From CAZPRY01 sp964589175 (lineage in GTDB: Bacteria; Fidelibacterota; UBA2242): a stretch of 64,000 nucleotides of DNA. A program made the translations under genes and the position numbers. The stretch spans positions 30,992 to 94,991 of the forward strand of contig CAZPRY010000012.1 in NCBI GenBank assembly GCA_964589175.1, given 5' to 3'. Below, one piece after another: positions 38,186 to 47,251 of the stretch. Position 1 is the stretch's first letter. Every line of letters starts with the position of its first letter. The notes beneath the pieces were generated by a model, which saw only the letters and a list, made by a program, of their open reading frames with translations, had not been told where the DNA came from and ran no database searches.

Positions 38186-40279
38186 ATGGATTCAACGATT
38201 CGAATATTAGTCATTGAAGATAGCCAGGATGATGCGCTTTTACTGCTGCGCGAGATTAAAAAAGGTTTCGCGTCGGTCGAATGGACACGGATAGAATCCG
38301 AGTCTGAACTGCGTGCTGCGCTTCGGAATCAGGAATGGAATTTACTTATCGCCGATTACTGGATGCCGAAATTCAACGGAATTAAGGCGCTGAAGGTATT
38401 CCAGGAATTCGAATTGGATATTCCCTTTATCCTGGTTTCCGGGACAATCGGCGAGGAACTGGCGGTTCAGGCGATGAAAGCCGGTGCCAACGACTACCTG
38501 ATGAAAGACAAATTGCACCGTCTCGTTCCGGCTATCGAACGGGAACTCAAAGAGGTCAAAATCCGGAATCAGCAACGGGAGGCGGAGAAATCCGTCCGAC
38601 GCCAAGCCAAACTGCTGGACGCCATAAATCATGTTTTGTTAAAAACCCTTGAAAGCGCGGATTATGAGGGCCTGGCCAAAACCTGTGCCGACGCCGCTGT
38701 CCGGATAACCGCTAGTCAATTCGGATTTATCAGCGAAACCCAGCATACCGGAATGCTGCAGAAGATCGTGTTTAGTGAAACCGGATCTGATAAGGCCATG
38801 CAATACGGGGAAAAATTGGCCGTTATGGTGCAGAAAATGCAGGTCCATGGATTCTGGCAAAAGATACAGGATCAGGGTGAAGTGTTTGTGTGGAACAAAT
38901 CGGACGGTTTACCCAGTACCATCGGTTTCCCCGCCGGACATCTTGCGATTGATTCCTTCCTGGCGATACCGCTGAAGAAAGACAACCATATCGTTGGTAT
39001 TCTGACCTTGATTAACAGCCGGGATAACTTTTATTCGAGCGCCGATATTCTGGATATTAAAGCGCTCTCCGTGGCGCTCGCCCAGGCGATATCCTACTGG
39101 AATTCGGAAGCCGATAAGAAAAAGGCGCAAACTCAATTGTTACAAGCCCAGAAGATGGATGCGATCGGGAACCTGGCCGGCGGCATCGCCCATGATTTCA
39201 ACAATTTGTTAACGATCATCCAGGGCCATGCTCAGATCATGATGATGAATGCCGACGAAAACGACCCGAAACGCCGGGAATTGAAACACATCCTGAGTTC
39301 GACTTCCAGGGCGGCCAATCTGACCCGGCAGCTATTACTGTTCAGTCGTAAGCAGGCCATGCAATTTGCGCCTATCAATCTGAATAATACAGTGAATGAT
39401 TTACTGAAAATGGTGCGCCGCTTGATTGGTGAAAACATTAAAGTGGAAACCTATCTCGATTCGAAATTACACAACCTTGAAGGGGATGAAGGCAATATCG
39501 AGCAGGTGTTGATGAATTTGGTCGTGAACGCACGCGACGCCATGCCGCAGGGCGGCCGCTTAATCATCAAAACCGAAAACATCCGTATCTCCGAAGCATC
39601 CTTCGAGAATAATCCTGACGCGCAGCAAGGCGATTTCGTTCAGCTCACCATTGAGGATAACGGCGTTGGAATTCCGAAAGAATTCATAGGGAAGATTTTT
39701 GAACCGTTTTTCAGTACCAAGGGTCAAGAAAAGGGAACTGGGCTGGGGCTGGCCGTAGTCTATGGAATTATCAAAAAACATAATGGCTGGATCAACGTCT
39801 ATAGCGAACCCGGCGAGGGTTCCGTTTTTAAAGTCTACCTGCCGGTTCACCTCGGAGAACTGGATGACCGGGAGGAAGATGAAATCTTCAGCCGGGCAGT
39901 GGGCAACGGAGAGAGAATACTTCTGATCGAAGATGAAGACGGCGTACGCAACTTTTCCGATGCAGTCTTGACGCAACGCGGTTATACGTCTATCACGGCT
40001 GCCGGTGCAAGGGAAGCACGGGAAATCTTCCAACGTGAGAATGGCAAATTCGATTTGATATTTAGCGACGTGATCCTTCCCGATGGCAACGGTTTGGATG
40101 TCGTGCTGGATTTTATCAAGACTCACGGCCCGATTCCGGTGATTATGGGAAGCGGTTATACTGAAGAGAGAATTCAGAAATCCATTTTGCAGCATGCTGG
40201 ATTTCGCTTCCTTCAGAAACCTTATTCGATCAAGACGCTTCTGGATGAAGTGAAGGACAGCCTCTCGCACAAAAAGTGA
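38186..40279 (+). CDS. Soluble hybrid histidine kinase: REC-GAF-HisKA-HATPase-REC
   Basis: 697 residues with no membrane segment. REC domain 1 has acceptor Asp57 (LLIADYWMPKFNG). A GAF-like domain about 145-310 follows (TCADAAVRITASQFGFIS, FLAIPLKKDNHIVGILTL). HisKA phospho-site His336 (GGIAHDFNNLL), N box (LMNLVVNARDAM), G1 (EDNGVGIP), F box (FEPFFSTKG), G2 (GTGLGLAVVYG). C-terminal REC with acceptor Asp628 (LIFSDVILPDGNG). The N-terminal receiver implies that it is itself the target of another kinase or regulator, with the GAF domain as a cytoplasmic sensor. Co-transcribed with the single-domain regulator before it. No DNA-binding output is encoded nearby, so the downstream target is unknown. 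Confidence 0.9.
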   Translation: MDSTIRILVIEDSQDDALLLLREIKKGFASVEWTRIESESELRAALRNQEWNLLIADYWMPKFNGIKALKVFQEFELDIPFILVSGTIGEELAVQAMKAGANDYLMKDKLHRLVPAIERELKEVKIRNQQREAEKSVRRQAKLLDAINHVLLKTLESADYEGLAKTCADAAVRITASQFGFISETQHTGMLQKIVFSETGSDKAMQYGEKLAVMVQKMQVHGFWQKIQDQGEVFVWNKSDGLPSTIGFPAGHLAIDSFLAIPLKKDNHIVGILTLINSRDNFYSSADILDIKALSVALAQAISYWNSEADKKKAQTQLLQAQKMDAIGNLAGGIAHDFNNLLTIIQGHAQIMMMNADENDPKRRELKHILSSTSRAANLTRQLLLFSRKQAMQFAPINLNNTVNDLLKMVRRLIGENIKVETYLDSKLHNLEGDEGNIEQVLMNLVVNARDAMPQGGRLIIKTENIRISEASFENNPDAQQGDFVQLTIEDNGVGIPKEFIGKIFEPFFSTKGQEKGTGLGLAVVYGIIKKHNGWINVYSEPGEGSVFKVYLPVHLGELDDREEDEIFSRAVGNGERILLIEDEDGVRNFSDAVLTQRGYTSITAAGAREAREIFQRENGKFDLIFSDVILPDGNGLDVVLDFIKTHGPIPVIMGSGYTEERIQKSILQHAGFRFLQKPYSIKTLLDEVKDSLSHKK

Positions 40280-40358
40280 CAATCCGGATTCGTTCGACAA
40301 TTATCTATCGTCATATTATGTAATATCATTTCTTAATCTCAGCGATTCGCAGCATTGC

Positions 40359-43154
40359 TTAGTTCTCCAAAAAGATCCGGATGCTATAAATCTTCCCGGG
40401 ATCTACAGCAACCTTCAATTGTTTTCTATCGATAATCTCCATTTCCCGGATTGTTATTTCTTCCAAGGTAACCTGCCAGGCCGATTGAAGCGGAAAGTAG
40501 AAACAAATCAAGCCGTTGATTACTTTCCCGGTAGGATTGTAGCAGCGCAGGATAAACGCTCCGGGCTGCCCATCCTCGGCCGGTTTCAACGAACTGAAGA
40601 TCAGGTCAACGGGCTCAATCTGTAAGAACGATGTTTCAGGCGGCAGTTTTCCGGTCGCGTTCCCCATTTGAAAAAGGCGTAGTTCGGTATTAAAAGAGAG
40701 CGCTTCCGGATAAACTTTACCCACTCTCCAATCGCCGGTATGTGGGTAAAAGGCCAGCCTGGTGTGCTGAGGACCGGGACACTGCGATCCCTTTTGATAC
40801 GAGTAATCCTGAACGGAACCGGGCTGGATGACATAGCGGAAGGCCCTCAGCAGGGTGATGGCGAGTGTTCCGTCACAGTCGCCGATCCATTCATACTCCT
40901 TGAGTCCATCGACCAGAACAGCGCCGCCGCGCTCTCCATCGGAAACATCGACGAAATGGTGCATCGGGAAATCGTACATCGGCTGCTCGATCCAGTGGCT
41001 GGTGTCAGGCCGTAGAACGGAGCGTTTCACGACATCGAACTGGCCTTCGCCATAGGAATATTCAGCGTCGATACCGGTCGGGAACATCATTCTCAGGCGA
41101 TGACTCTCGGCCGTGTTATCGATATCCAATTCGATCTCAACGCGCCCGGAGTCTTTGCGTAGTTGGAACTTCAGTTCGATCGGGAGGAGAACCGTCTGAG
41201 GATCATCCTGGTTGCGTCCATCCAGGTCTTTGGAGACTTGCAGCTGATGCCGGACACGTACGGTAGCCGATAGAGCGCCGTTTTCGATGATCTCGATTGA
41301 CGGTGCGGAATCGAGGGTCGTAACAAACGGCTCAACTGGAACGTGCGTCCAGGCGTGCCCGGCTTCGCCTTCATCGTAGAAATAGGCTAGCTGGCGAAAC
41401 TGTTGATGGTTGCGTTTATCCTCAACATCGAGGGTGCCGTTCGGGTTCAGGCAGATCTTCAGGAGATCATTTTCCAGTACCGGCAGATCATTTATGAGGC
41501 GGGCAAGAGGGGGGGCAACAACTTGCGAGGAACTTACAGGTAATATCCGTAAAGTCCTGAAACCCAGAGCCGGAACGTTGCGAAGGTCTATGTAACAGCG
41601 ATAGCGTTTCATCCTGAAATACATGGGCCGGTCGATCAATTGTTCCAGTATCGGCTCAACGTCGGCTTGATCCATTATCTGGATTGGGATAGCGGCGCCG
41701 GATGAATCGCGCACATTAAAACTACCGCGATCGAGTTCGGTCGGGATGTCGATGAATCCTTCGACAATTTCACTCCGTAGAAAAGTCAGCGGATTGATAG
41801 CAACCAGGTGGATGTCATGCGGGGCGGAACCCGGGAAGCCGATCTGCCCGGCCAGAAAGCGGCAGGCGCGTGCGAAAACGCCGTCAGTGATTTCCATACA
41901 CTGCTTGTAACGATTCAGCATGTCGTCATGGATCTCGTCGAGACTGCAGCCGCCAATCGAATCGTGCGCGGAATTCTGCAAGAGAAGGTTCCAGGCCTTG
42001 TCCAGGTATCGGTCGTTAGTGTCGAGTCCCAGCATATTCGCGATGCAGTTGAACGGCTCCGCATAGAATTGCAGTAATTTCTCCGTCCGGAAGTTGATCT
42101 GTTTGAGGTACATGCGCGCCGAGATCGTGTAGCCGTACATGTTTCCCGAGCGGTTGTCGTACTGGGCGCTGCGCCGTTCGCCGGTCACGATTTTCAACTT
42201 GTTATTATTCACTGAATGCCTGAGCGCTACGGCGTACTCTTCGAGAGTGCTGTGTTTAACCTCGCCGATTTCCATGAACTTATTTATGTCATTGATGATT
42301 TCGACGGTTTTGGCATTCGGACCGCTCGAATCGTGGCCTTCCGCCCAGAAAATATGCTCGGTCGTGAAATCGTCGACCTGATCCCGGATGATGGCCTCGA
42401 CGGCCGGCTTCAGGTTCTCGCGGTGATATTCATCGTTGGGACGCACCAAGGCATAATCTTCCCGGTAATTCTGTGCGTCGGCGAAATGGAAGGGTGTTCC
42501 GCCCCTATTCCAGGTGTATTCTATATCAGGAATACCCTCGTTATGGATAACCGGACGGTAGATGTAGAAATAGAAGTTGTAACGCGGCATGGTGGAGAAA
42601 CGCGAAGTCAGCAGGCGCGTCCCGTCGGCGCCTTCCCAGAGGAATTCGGCTTTGGGGCTGTCGATGCTGTTGACGCCGCGATAAAACATAATCAGGTCGA
42701 TACCGAACTCTTTGTAAATCTGGGGAAGCTGCGAAATCTGTCCCCAGGAGAAGGGCGAGTAGCCGACCTTCATGACATGCCCGAATTCCCGTGCGATCCG
42801 GTGGCCGAGCAGGAGATTACGAACCAGCGATTCGCCGCCGACCTGGAATTCATCCGGAAGGATGAACCAGGGACCGATCAGAAGCCGGCCATCTTCGACT
42901 AACTTCGTGATTAATGGCCGATTGTGGGGTTTGATCTCAAGGTAATCACCCAAAACGATGGATTGGCTGTCGAGGTGAAAGGCGCGATAATCGGGATTGC
43001 GCTGCAGGATATCCAGCAGGCTGTCGATCATCTCAACCAGCGATTGACGATTCCTCTGAAACGGGAAACGCCACTCGCGGTCCCAGTGCGTGTTGGAAAT
43101 AACGTGAAATATGTATTTCCTGTTCATATTGCGATCCTTGACTTGCTTATCCAT
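40359..43154 (-). CDS. GH38-type alpha-mannosidase homologue lacking the nucleophile Asp
   Basis: 931 residues, the normal length for bacterial GH38. The N-terminal domain has the zinc motif HWDREW (His23, Asp25) and the later zinc-ligand His397 in NSAHDSIGG, plus C-terminal GH38 beta-domains (HRLRMMFPTGID; ERGGAVLVDGLKEYEW). In family members the catalytic nucleophile and zinc-binding Asp sits in a block like GYLPDxFGQxxQxPQI; here it reads GYSPFSWGQISQLPQI, with Phe135 where Asp is expected. I checked this on the DNA (42747-42770). It may therefore be inactive, alter its mechanism, or have moved the residue. No signal peptide, so cytoplasmic. ATG at 43154 or 43127; both have weak Shine-Dalgarno-like GGA. 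Confidence 0.8.
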   Translation of the reverse strand: MDKQVKDRNMNRKYIFHVISNTHWDREWRFPFQRNRQSLVEMIDSLLDILQRNPDYRAFHLDSQSIVLGDYLEIKPHNRPLITKLVEDGRLLIGPWFILPDEFQVGGESLVRNLLLGHRIAREFGHVMKVGYSPFSWGQISQLPQIYKEFGIDLIMFYRGVNSIDSPKAEFLWEGADGTRLLTSRFSTMPRYNFYFYIYRPVIHNEGIPDIEYTWNRGGTPFHFADAQNYREDYALVRPNDEYHRENLKPAVEAIIRDQVDDFTTEHIFWAEGHDSSGPNAKTVEIINDINKFMEIGEVKHSTLEEYAVALRHSVNNNKLKIVTGERRSAQYDNRSGNMYGYTISARMYLKQINFRTEKLLQFYAEPFNCIANMLGLDTNDRYLDKAWNLLLQNSAHDSIGGCSLDEIHDDMLNRYKQCMEITDGVFARACRFLAGQIGFPGSAPHDIHLVAINPLTFLRSEIVEGFIDIPTELDRGSFNVRDSSGAAIPIQIMDQADVEPILEQLIDRPMYFRMKRYRCYIDLRNVPALGFRTLRILPVSSSQVVAPPLARLINDLPVLENDLLKICLNPNGTLDVEDKRNHQQFRQLAYFYDEGEAGHAWTHVPVEPFVTTLDSAPSIEIIENGALSATVRVRHQLQVSKDLDGRNQDDPQTVLLPIELKFQLRKDSGRVEIELDIDNTAESHRLRMMFPTGIDAEYSYGEGQFDVVKRSVLRPDTSHWIEQPMYDFPMHHFVDVSDGERGGAVLVDGLKEYEWIGDCDGTLAITLLRAFRYVIQPGSVQDYSYQKGSQCPGPQHTRLAFYPHTGDWRVGKVYPEALSFNTELRLFQMGNATGKLPPETSFLQIEPVDLIFSSLKPAEDGQPGAFILRCYNPTGKVINGLICFYFPLQSAWQVTLEEITIREMEIIDRKQLKVAVDPGKIYSIRIFLEN

Positions 43155-43497
43155 CGCTGAATCCTTTTCTTTACTTGCCGGCGAATCCTGCTTATCCTTA
43201 TCTAATTTTCAAGTAAAAAAGATTGAAAACAAGCTCGTATCACGATAACCGGGTTGTTAATTCACGATTGTAACCGCCGAGAACGCGGAGGTCGCAGAGA
43301 TGCAAAGGATTAACGTTTGGTTGAAAACAGTTCCGGATTGAATAAGACGATTAAGTACAGAAGCCCGGCATGTTGGTTCCTGACAGAGAGGTTTGGTACC
43401 AGATTGGACACTGCATGCTAGGTACTTTACCGGAGGCTGACAAAAAACATCGCAAATCTGCTGAAAATGGCTATTTTATACGCATGATATAAGAACG
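43155..43497. other. Divergent intergenic region with a dispersed repeat fragment
   Basis: 343 bp between the GH38 homologue and the YfcC-like permease. It contains ACCGCCGAGAACGCGGAGG near 43277, a repeat word that recurs as ACCGCCGAGGACGCCGAGAA near 52700. No open frame or convincing promoter boxes recognised. Confidence 0.5.
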
Positions 43498-44922
43498 ATG
43501 GGAAAGGATAATCCGGCGATGAAATTCAAGATGAAAGCTCCGAATACGTACCTGCTGGTTTTCAGTATTATTATTGTAATGGCGGTGATGACCTGGCTGA
43601 TCCCCAGCGGGGAATACGACCGCAGCGAGTTAAACGGCCGCAAGATTGTCGTTCCCGGTTCGTATCATCCCACCGAAAGCAATCCGCAGGGGATTGGTGC
43701 GATTCTGATGGCGCCGATTCGCGGTTTCGCGGATAAAAGCGCTGCCCTGATCGTGGGCTTTGTGCTGATCGTCGGCGGAGTTTTCGCGGTCCTCGCCAAG
43801 ACCAAAGCCATTGACTCAGCCATTAAAGCCGTCGCCAAAGCCCATACCCGCTCGCCGCTGATCGATGCGCTCTTCATCCCGATCTTCATGACGATGTTTT
43901 CCCTGGGCGGCGGCAGTTTCGGTATGGGAGAGGAGGTGATTCCCTTCATCCTGATCTTCGTGCCCCTGGCGCTGGCGCTGGGCTACGATTCGGTGGTTGG
44001 CGTGGCGATTCCTTTCCTCGGTGCCGGTGCGGGCTTCGCGGGCGCATTTCTGAATCCCTTCACGATCGGCATCGCCCAACAGATTGCCGGTCTGCCGCTC
44101 TTTTCGGGCATACTCTATCGCCTGATCATATGGGCGATTTGTACCTCTATCGCGATTGCATTTGTCATGGTTTACGCTGCCCGCATTCGCAAAAAACCGG
44201 AAAAGAGCGTGACCTTCAAGATGGATCAACAGAAGCGCGAGAATCTGCATTTCGGCGACATAGAAAACTTCCCCGGTGTCTCGCGGCGGCACAAACTGGC
44301 CTTGTGGACTTTTGCGCTGGGAATGGTTGCCATGATCGTCGGGGTGCTGCGCTATGAATGGTACATCGAGGAGATTTGCGGGATTTTCTTCCTGACCGGG
44401 ATAGTGGTCGGAATCGTCGGACGCCTGAGTGTCAAGGATTTCACGGACGCCTTCGTCGCCGGCGCGAAAGACATGGTCGGAACGGCGCTCGTGATCGTTC
44501 TGGCGCGCGGAATCCTGATCGTCGCCGAACACGGCAAGATCATCGATACGATGCTTTTCGGGCTGGCGCGCTCGATCGAACACCTGCACCCGATCGTCTC
44601 GTCCCAGGCCATGTTTGTGATTCATACCATCCTGAATTTCTTCGTTCCTTCGGGCAGCGCCAAGGCAGCCCTGACGATGCCGATTATGATACCGCTGGCC
44701 GACCTGGTGGGTGTCACACGCCAGACGGCGGTGCTGGCTTTCCAATTCGGCGACGGCTTCAGCAATATGATCGTGCCGACTTCGGGCATCACCATGGGAG
44801 TCCTGACGCTGGCGGGCATTTCCTGGGAAAAATGGGCCAGGTGGCTCCTGCCGCTCGAATTGATCTTTCTGGTCGTAGGCTTTCTGCTCCTGGTTCCGCC
44901 ATTCCTGATGAATTGGCAGTAA
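43498..44922 (+). CDS. YfcC/DcuC-like carboxylate permease
   Basis: 474 residues, about 11-12 membrane segments. Family blocks: TYLLVFSIIIVMAVMTWLIP, GEYDRSE near the N-terminus, FSLGGGSFGMGEEVIPFI, FLGAGAGFAGAFLNPFTIG, FFVPSGSAKAALTMPIM and FQFGDGFSNMIVPTSG, typical of the YfcC branch (C4-dicarboxylate/amino-acid-type carriers, IT superfamily). The actual substrate is uncertain; relatives are linked to carboxylates, arginine/ornithine or short peptides. The first ATG (MGKDNPAMKF) has no clear Shine-Dalgarno; ATG at 43519 (MKFKMKAP) is an alternative start. Transcribed divergently from the GH38 homologue; downstream lies the repeat region. Confidence 0.8.
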   Translation: MGKDNPAMKFKMKAPNTYLLVFSIIIVMAVMTWLIPSGEYDRSELNGRKIVVPGSYHPTESNPQGIGAILMAPIRGFADKSAALIVGFVLIVGGVFAVLAKTKAIDSAIKAVAKAHTRSPLIDALFIPIFMTMFSLGGGSFGMGEEVIPFILIFVPLALALGYDSVVGVAIPFLGAGAGFAGAFLNPFTIGIAQQIAGLPLFSGILYRLIIWAICTSIAIAFVMVYAARIRKKPEKSVTFKMDQQKRENLHFGDIENFPGVSRRHKLALWTFALGMVAMIVGVLRYEWYIEEICGIFFLTGIVVGIVGRLSVKDFTDAFVAGAKDMVGTALVIVLARGILIVAEHGKIIDTMLFGLARSIEHLHPIVSSQAMFVIHTILNFFVPSGSAKAALTMPIMIPLADLVGVTRQTAVLAFQFGDGFSNMIVPTSGITMGVLTLAGISWEKWARWLLPLELIFLVVGFLLLVPPFLMNWQ

Positions 44923-45795
44923 GCGATAATCAGATTTCAGATTGCAGACAGAAGATTGCAGATTCGACGGATTGGATCTTTAGCCGCTGTCTATTCCCCG
45001 AAATCGTCATTTCGAAGGATTCCGATGAAATCGGAAGACTGAGAAATCGCGTCGACAATGCTATAGAGCCCAAAAATAATATACTCTCGCTAAGCACGCC
45101 AAGAGCGCAACGAGATTGAAGTGCAAATTCTAAGTTTTCGTTGTGCCTACCGATATCGTCATGAGAAATCGCGTCGACAATGCCATAGAGCCAAAAAAAT
45201 AATATACTCTCGCCAAGTGCGCAAAGAGCGCAACGGACTTGAAGTGTAAATTCTAAGTTTTCTTTGTGCCGACCGATACCGTCATTTCGAACCCCACCAG
45301 CGGCGGGATTCAATCGCGTCGATGATGCAGGGGAGCCGGGAGAATAGAAGACTCTCGTCCCAGAGGTTCATCAGAACTTCCGGTGAAGGATCTCTTCGAG
45401 ACTAAGTATGCCAAGAGCGCAACGGAACTGAAGTGCAAATAGTGGAAGCCCCGGAGGGCCGACAGAAACATTTGCCTCGACCCGGTGCCCGCCTCAGTCA
45501 ATAATTATCGAAATATAACAATCTTCGGAAATATTGCTCCAGCCAAGGACGGTTCATAGAACTACCGATGGAGGACTGAGGGGGGGGGGCGAATTGGATA
45601 TTTTTAAACAGCGATTCATCAAGTGAACATTATTTATGATGGAAATTAAAAATAAATCGCGCCAGGACTTGATTATTATGGTCGCCGCCTTTATTTTGTA
45701 TTAAAACGTGTTGAGAAAGGGCGGACAAGCGGAATCCGTCTGATTTTCAGCATTTGCAGAAAAAAAAGAAACCATGAAAACAAGGGAGGTTCATC
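44923..45795. other. Repeat-rich intergenic region
   Basis: 873 bp without a supported gene. 45006-45445 is occupied by the tandem dispersed repeat described separately; 45580-45589 is an uninterrupted run of ten G. A good Shine-Dalgarno (GGGAGG) for the next gene lies at the right end. Confidence 0.6.
45006..45445 (+). repeat. Tandem copies of a dispersed repeat
   Basis: Units start with GTCATTTCGAA or GTCATGAGAAATCGCG and run through AATCGCGTCGACAATGC, ACTCTCGCCAAGYRCGC, AAGAGCGCAACG and GAAGTGCAAATTCTAAG to GACCGATACC. Copy 1 is 45006-45157, copy 2 is 45158-45280, copy 3 begins at 45281 and decays. Further copies of the same family lie at 46618-46850. Not coding on either strand; origin unknown. 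Confidence 0.8.
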
Positions 45796-46356
45796 ATGGC
45801 AAAAGCAAGAAACCTGATTCTCGACGGAGTCAGCGGTAAGATCGGTAACAGCATTGTCATCAGTCAGCGCAGCGGGCAGACCATTATCAGCCAGGCGCCG
45901 GGAAAGCGCACGAAGGAACAATCGGAAGCCCAGAAAGCCCACCAGGTGGAATTCCAGCAGGCGACTATCTACGGCCGATCGCAGATGATCGACCCGGCAT
46001 CCAAGGCCGAATATGCCGCCAAAGCAGGAGGATTTAAAAGCCCGTATAATGTGGCCGTTGCGGATTTTCTGAATGCGCCGCATGTTGATGTGATCGATTT
46101 CAGCAAGTACACCGGGAGTCTCGGTGATCCAATCCGGGTGCGGACGACCGACGATTTCAAAGTAGTACAGGTGTTTGTGCGCATTAACAATGCCGATGGC
46201 AGTCTGGTGGAGGAAGGCTACGCCGTTCAGAGCGATAACCTGCTCGATTGGATTTATACTGCGACAGCGGCAAATGAGTCGCTGGAAGGCGATAGGATTA
46301 TCATCAGGGCCAGCGATAAACCGGGTAATATCGGGGAAGCGGAAGAAAGTCTTTAA
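45796..46356 (+). CDS. Conserved hypothetical protein, DUF6266-like
   Basis: 186 residues with a strong GGGAGG Shine-Dalgarno. No signal peptide or membrane segment. The N-terminal pattern GVSGKIGNSIVISQRSGQTI, then a Thr/Lys/Gln-rich stretch (KRTKEQSEAQKAHQVEFQQA), resembles the DUF6266 family of Bacteroidota, which begins with a 'GxxSGKxGN' motif and has a beta-sandwich C-terminus. Function unknown. It is isolated between two repeat regions, with composition close to the main genome rather than to the AT-rich island to its right. Confidence 0.55.
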   Translation: MAKARNLILDGVSGKIGNSIVISQRSGQTIISQAPGKRTKEQSEAQKAHQVEFQQATIYGRSQMIDPASKAEYAAKAGGFKSPYNVAVADFLNAPHVDVIDFSKYTGSLGDPIRVRTTDDFKVVQVFVRINNADGSLVEEGYAVQSDNLLDWIYTATAANESLEGDRIIIRASDKPGNIGEAEESL

Positions 46357-46617
46357 GAAGACTTATGGCTGATAGGTCATAGTTCGAAGAATTAGGAAAA
46401 GTGAAAATTTCAAAGGCAGTAAGTACCCGCTAAAAACGGGGACATGTACCGGACACTATGCCGATTTGACAGTAATCCAAACGGGTCGTGCGAGGATAGA
46501 GAAAGGATAAAGCGACCTTAAAGCGATCTTAAAGCGATATTATAGGAACGTTACAGGGAAAACGATAGAAAATCGGATGGGAAACGGTCAATTTGGCATA
46601 GAAAGACGGAGGACGGA

Positions 46618-46850
46618 AGACGAAGACTCTCGCCAAGCACACAAAGAGAGCAATGAGATTGAAGTGCAAATTCCAAATTTTCGTTACTCCGACCGATGTC
46701 GTCATTTCGAACCCCGCCAGCGGCGGGGGAGTCCCCGCATTCTGCGGGATTCACCCGCTAGTAACGGGATTCAATCGCGTCGACAATGCAAGGGATACAG
46801 GAGAATAGAAGACTCTCGCCAAGCACGCAAAGAGAGCGACGGGATTTTTA
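46618..46850 (+). repeat. Second block of the dispersed repeat, with three nested hairpins
   Basis: Two further copies of the family seen at 45006. The second copy (from 46701) carries an insertion made of three successive short inverted repeats: CCCCGCC/GGCGGGG (46712-46728), CCCCGC/GCGGG (46733-46748) and CCCG/CGGG (46754-46768). The copies at 45006 lack most of this insertion. Confidence 0.75.
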
Positions 46851-47084
46851 TAATAGAATTGTAACGTAGGCCACTGATGGGGGAGTAATGGAGAAGAGGA
46901 AATCCGATGTGCAAAGTTCGATTTTTGATTGTAGACAGCCCCATAGGGGCCCTCAGCCGGGAGTCCTTCGGACCTCCGGGGCAGATAGCAGATTTTCGTG
47001 GAATGGTGTGCGGTGAATGGTTCAGGACATGGGTAACACTTTTGGTTTAGGAGTACGATTCAGATAATGTGTGCAACTCAGGAT

Positions 47085-47239
47085 AAGATTCCAATTGACA
47101 TGTTGGATTATTATGATTAGTATTGGAAAAACAAAAGGATACGGCAAAGTGATCCGAAAAATAATCATTGTGAATAATTTGCATAAAAGCAGTAATCCGA
47201 GCTGCTCAAGTATATGTTGGGCACTATCAAAAAATATCT
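47085..47239 (+). pseudogene. Degenerate gene segment, related to 63808-64000
   Basis: Broken frames encode IPIDMLDYYD, a stop, then W, and in a shifted frame VIRAAQVYVGHYQ. The right window edge has IPIDLLKSYA, a stop, W, and VIRDAHKYVGRYK. Codon third positions differ while residues are kept, so the pair once coded for protein. Identity unknown; it directly precedes the HEPN-motif gene and might be a former partner gene. Confidence 0.4.
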
Positions 47240-47251
47240 TAAGAGGTCAGA

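Larger units (their letters stand above)
46357..47251. other. Repeat- and hairpin-rich region without an intact gene
   Basis: 895 bp. Contains the repeat block 46618-46850, a short inverted repeat CCCC-ATA-GGGG (46939-46949) followed by GGAGTCC...GGACCTCC (46960-46977), and a degenerate gene segment (47085-47239) just before the HEPN-motif gene. Short frames here are overlapped by repeats and have no convincing start. Confidence 0.55.

Noticed and set aside
47210..47225. GTTGGGC as an attC R' box before the HEPN-motif gene
   Set aside because: It falls in the VIR.A..YVG.Y block that is conserved at protein level with 63808-64000, and no stem-loop or R'' partner is present.
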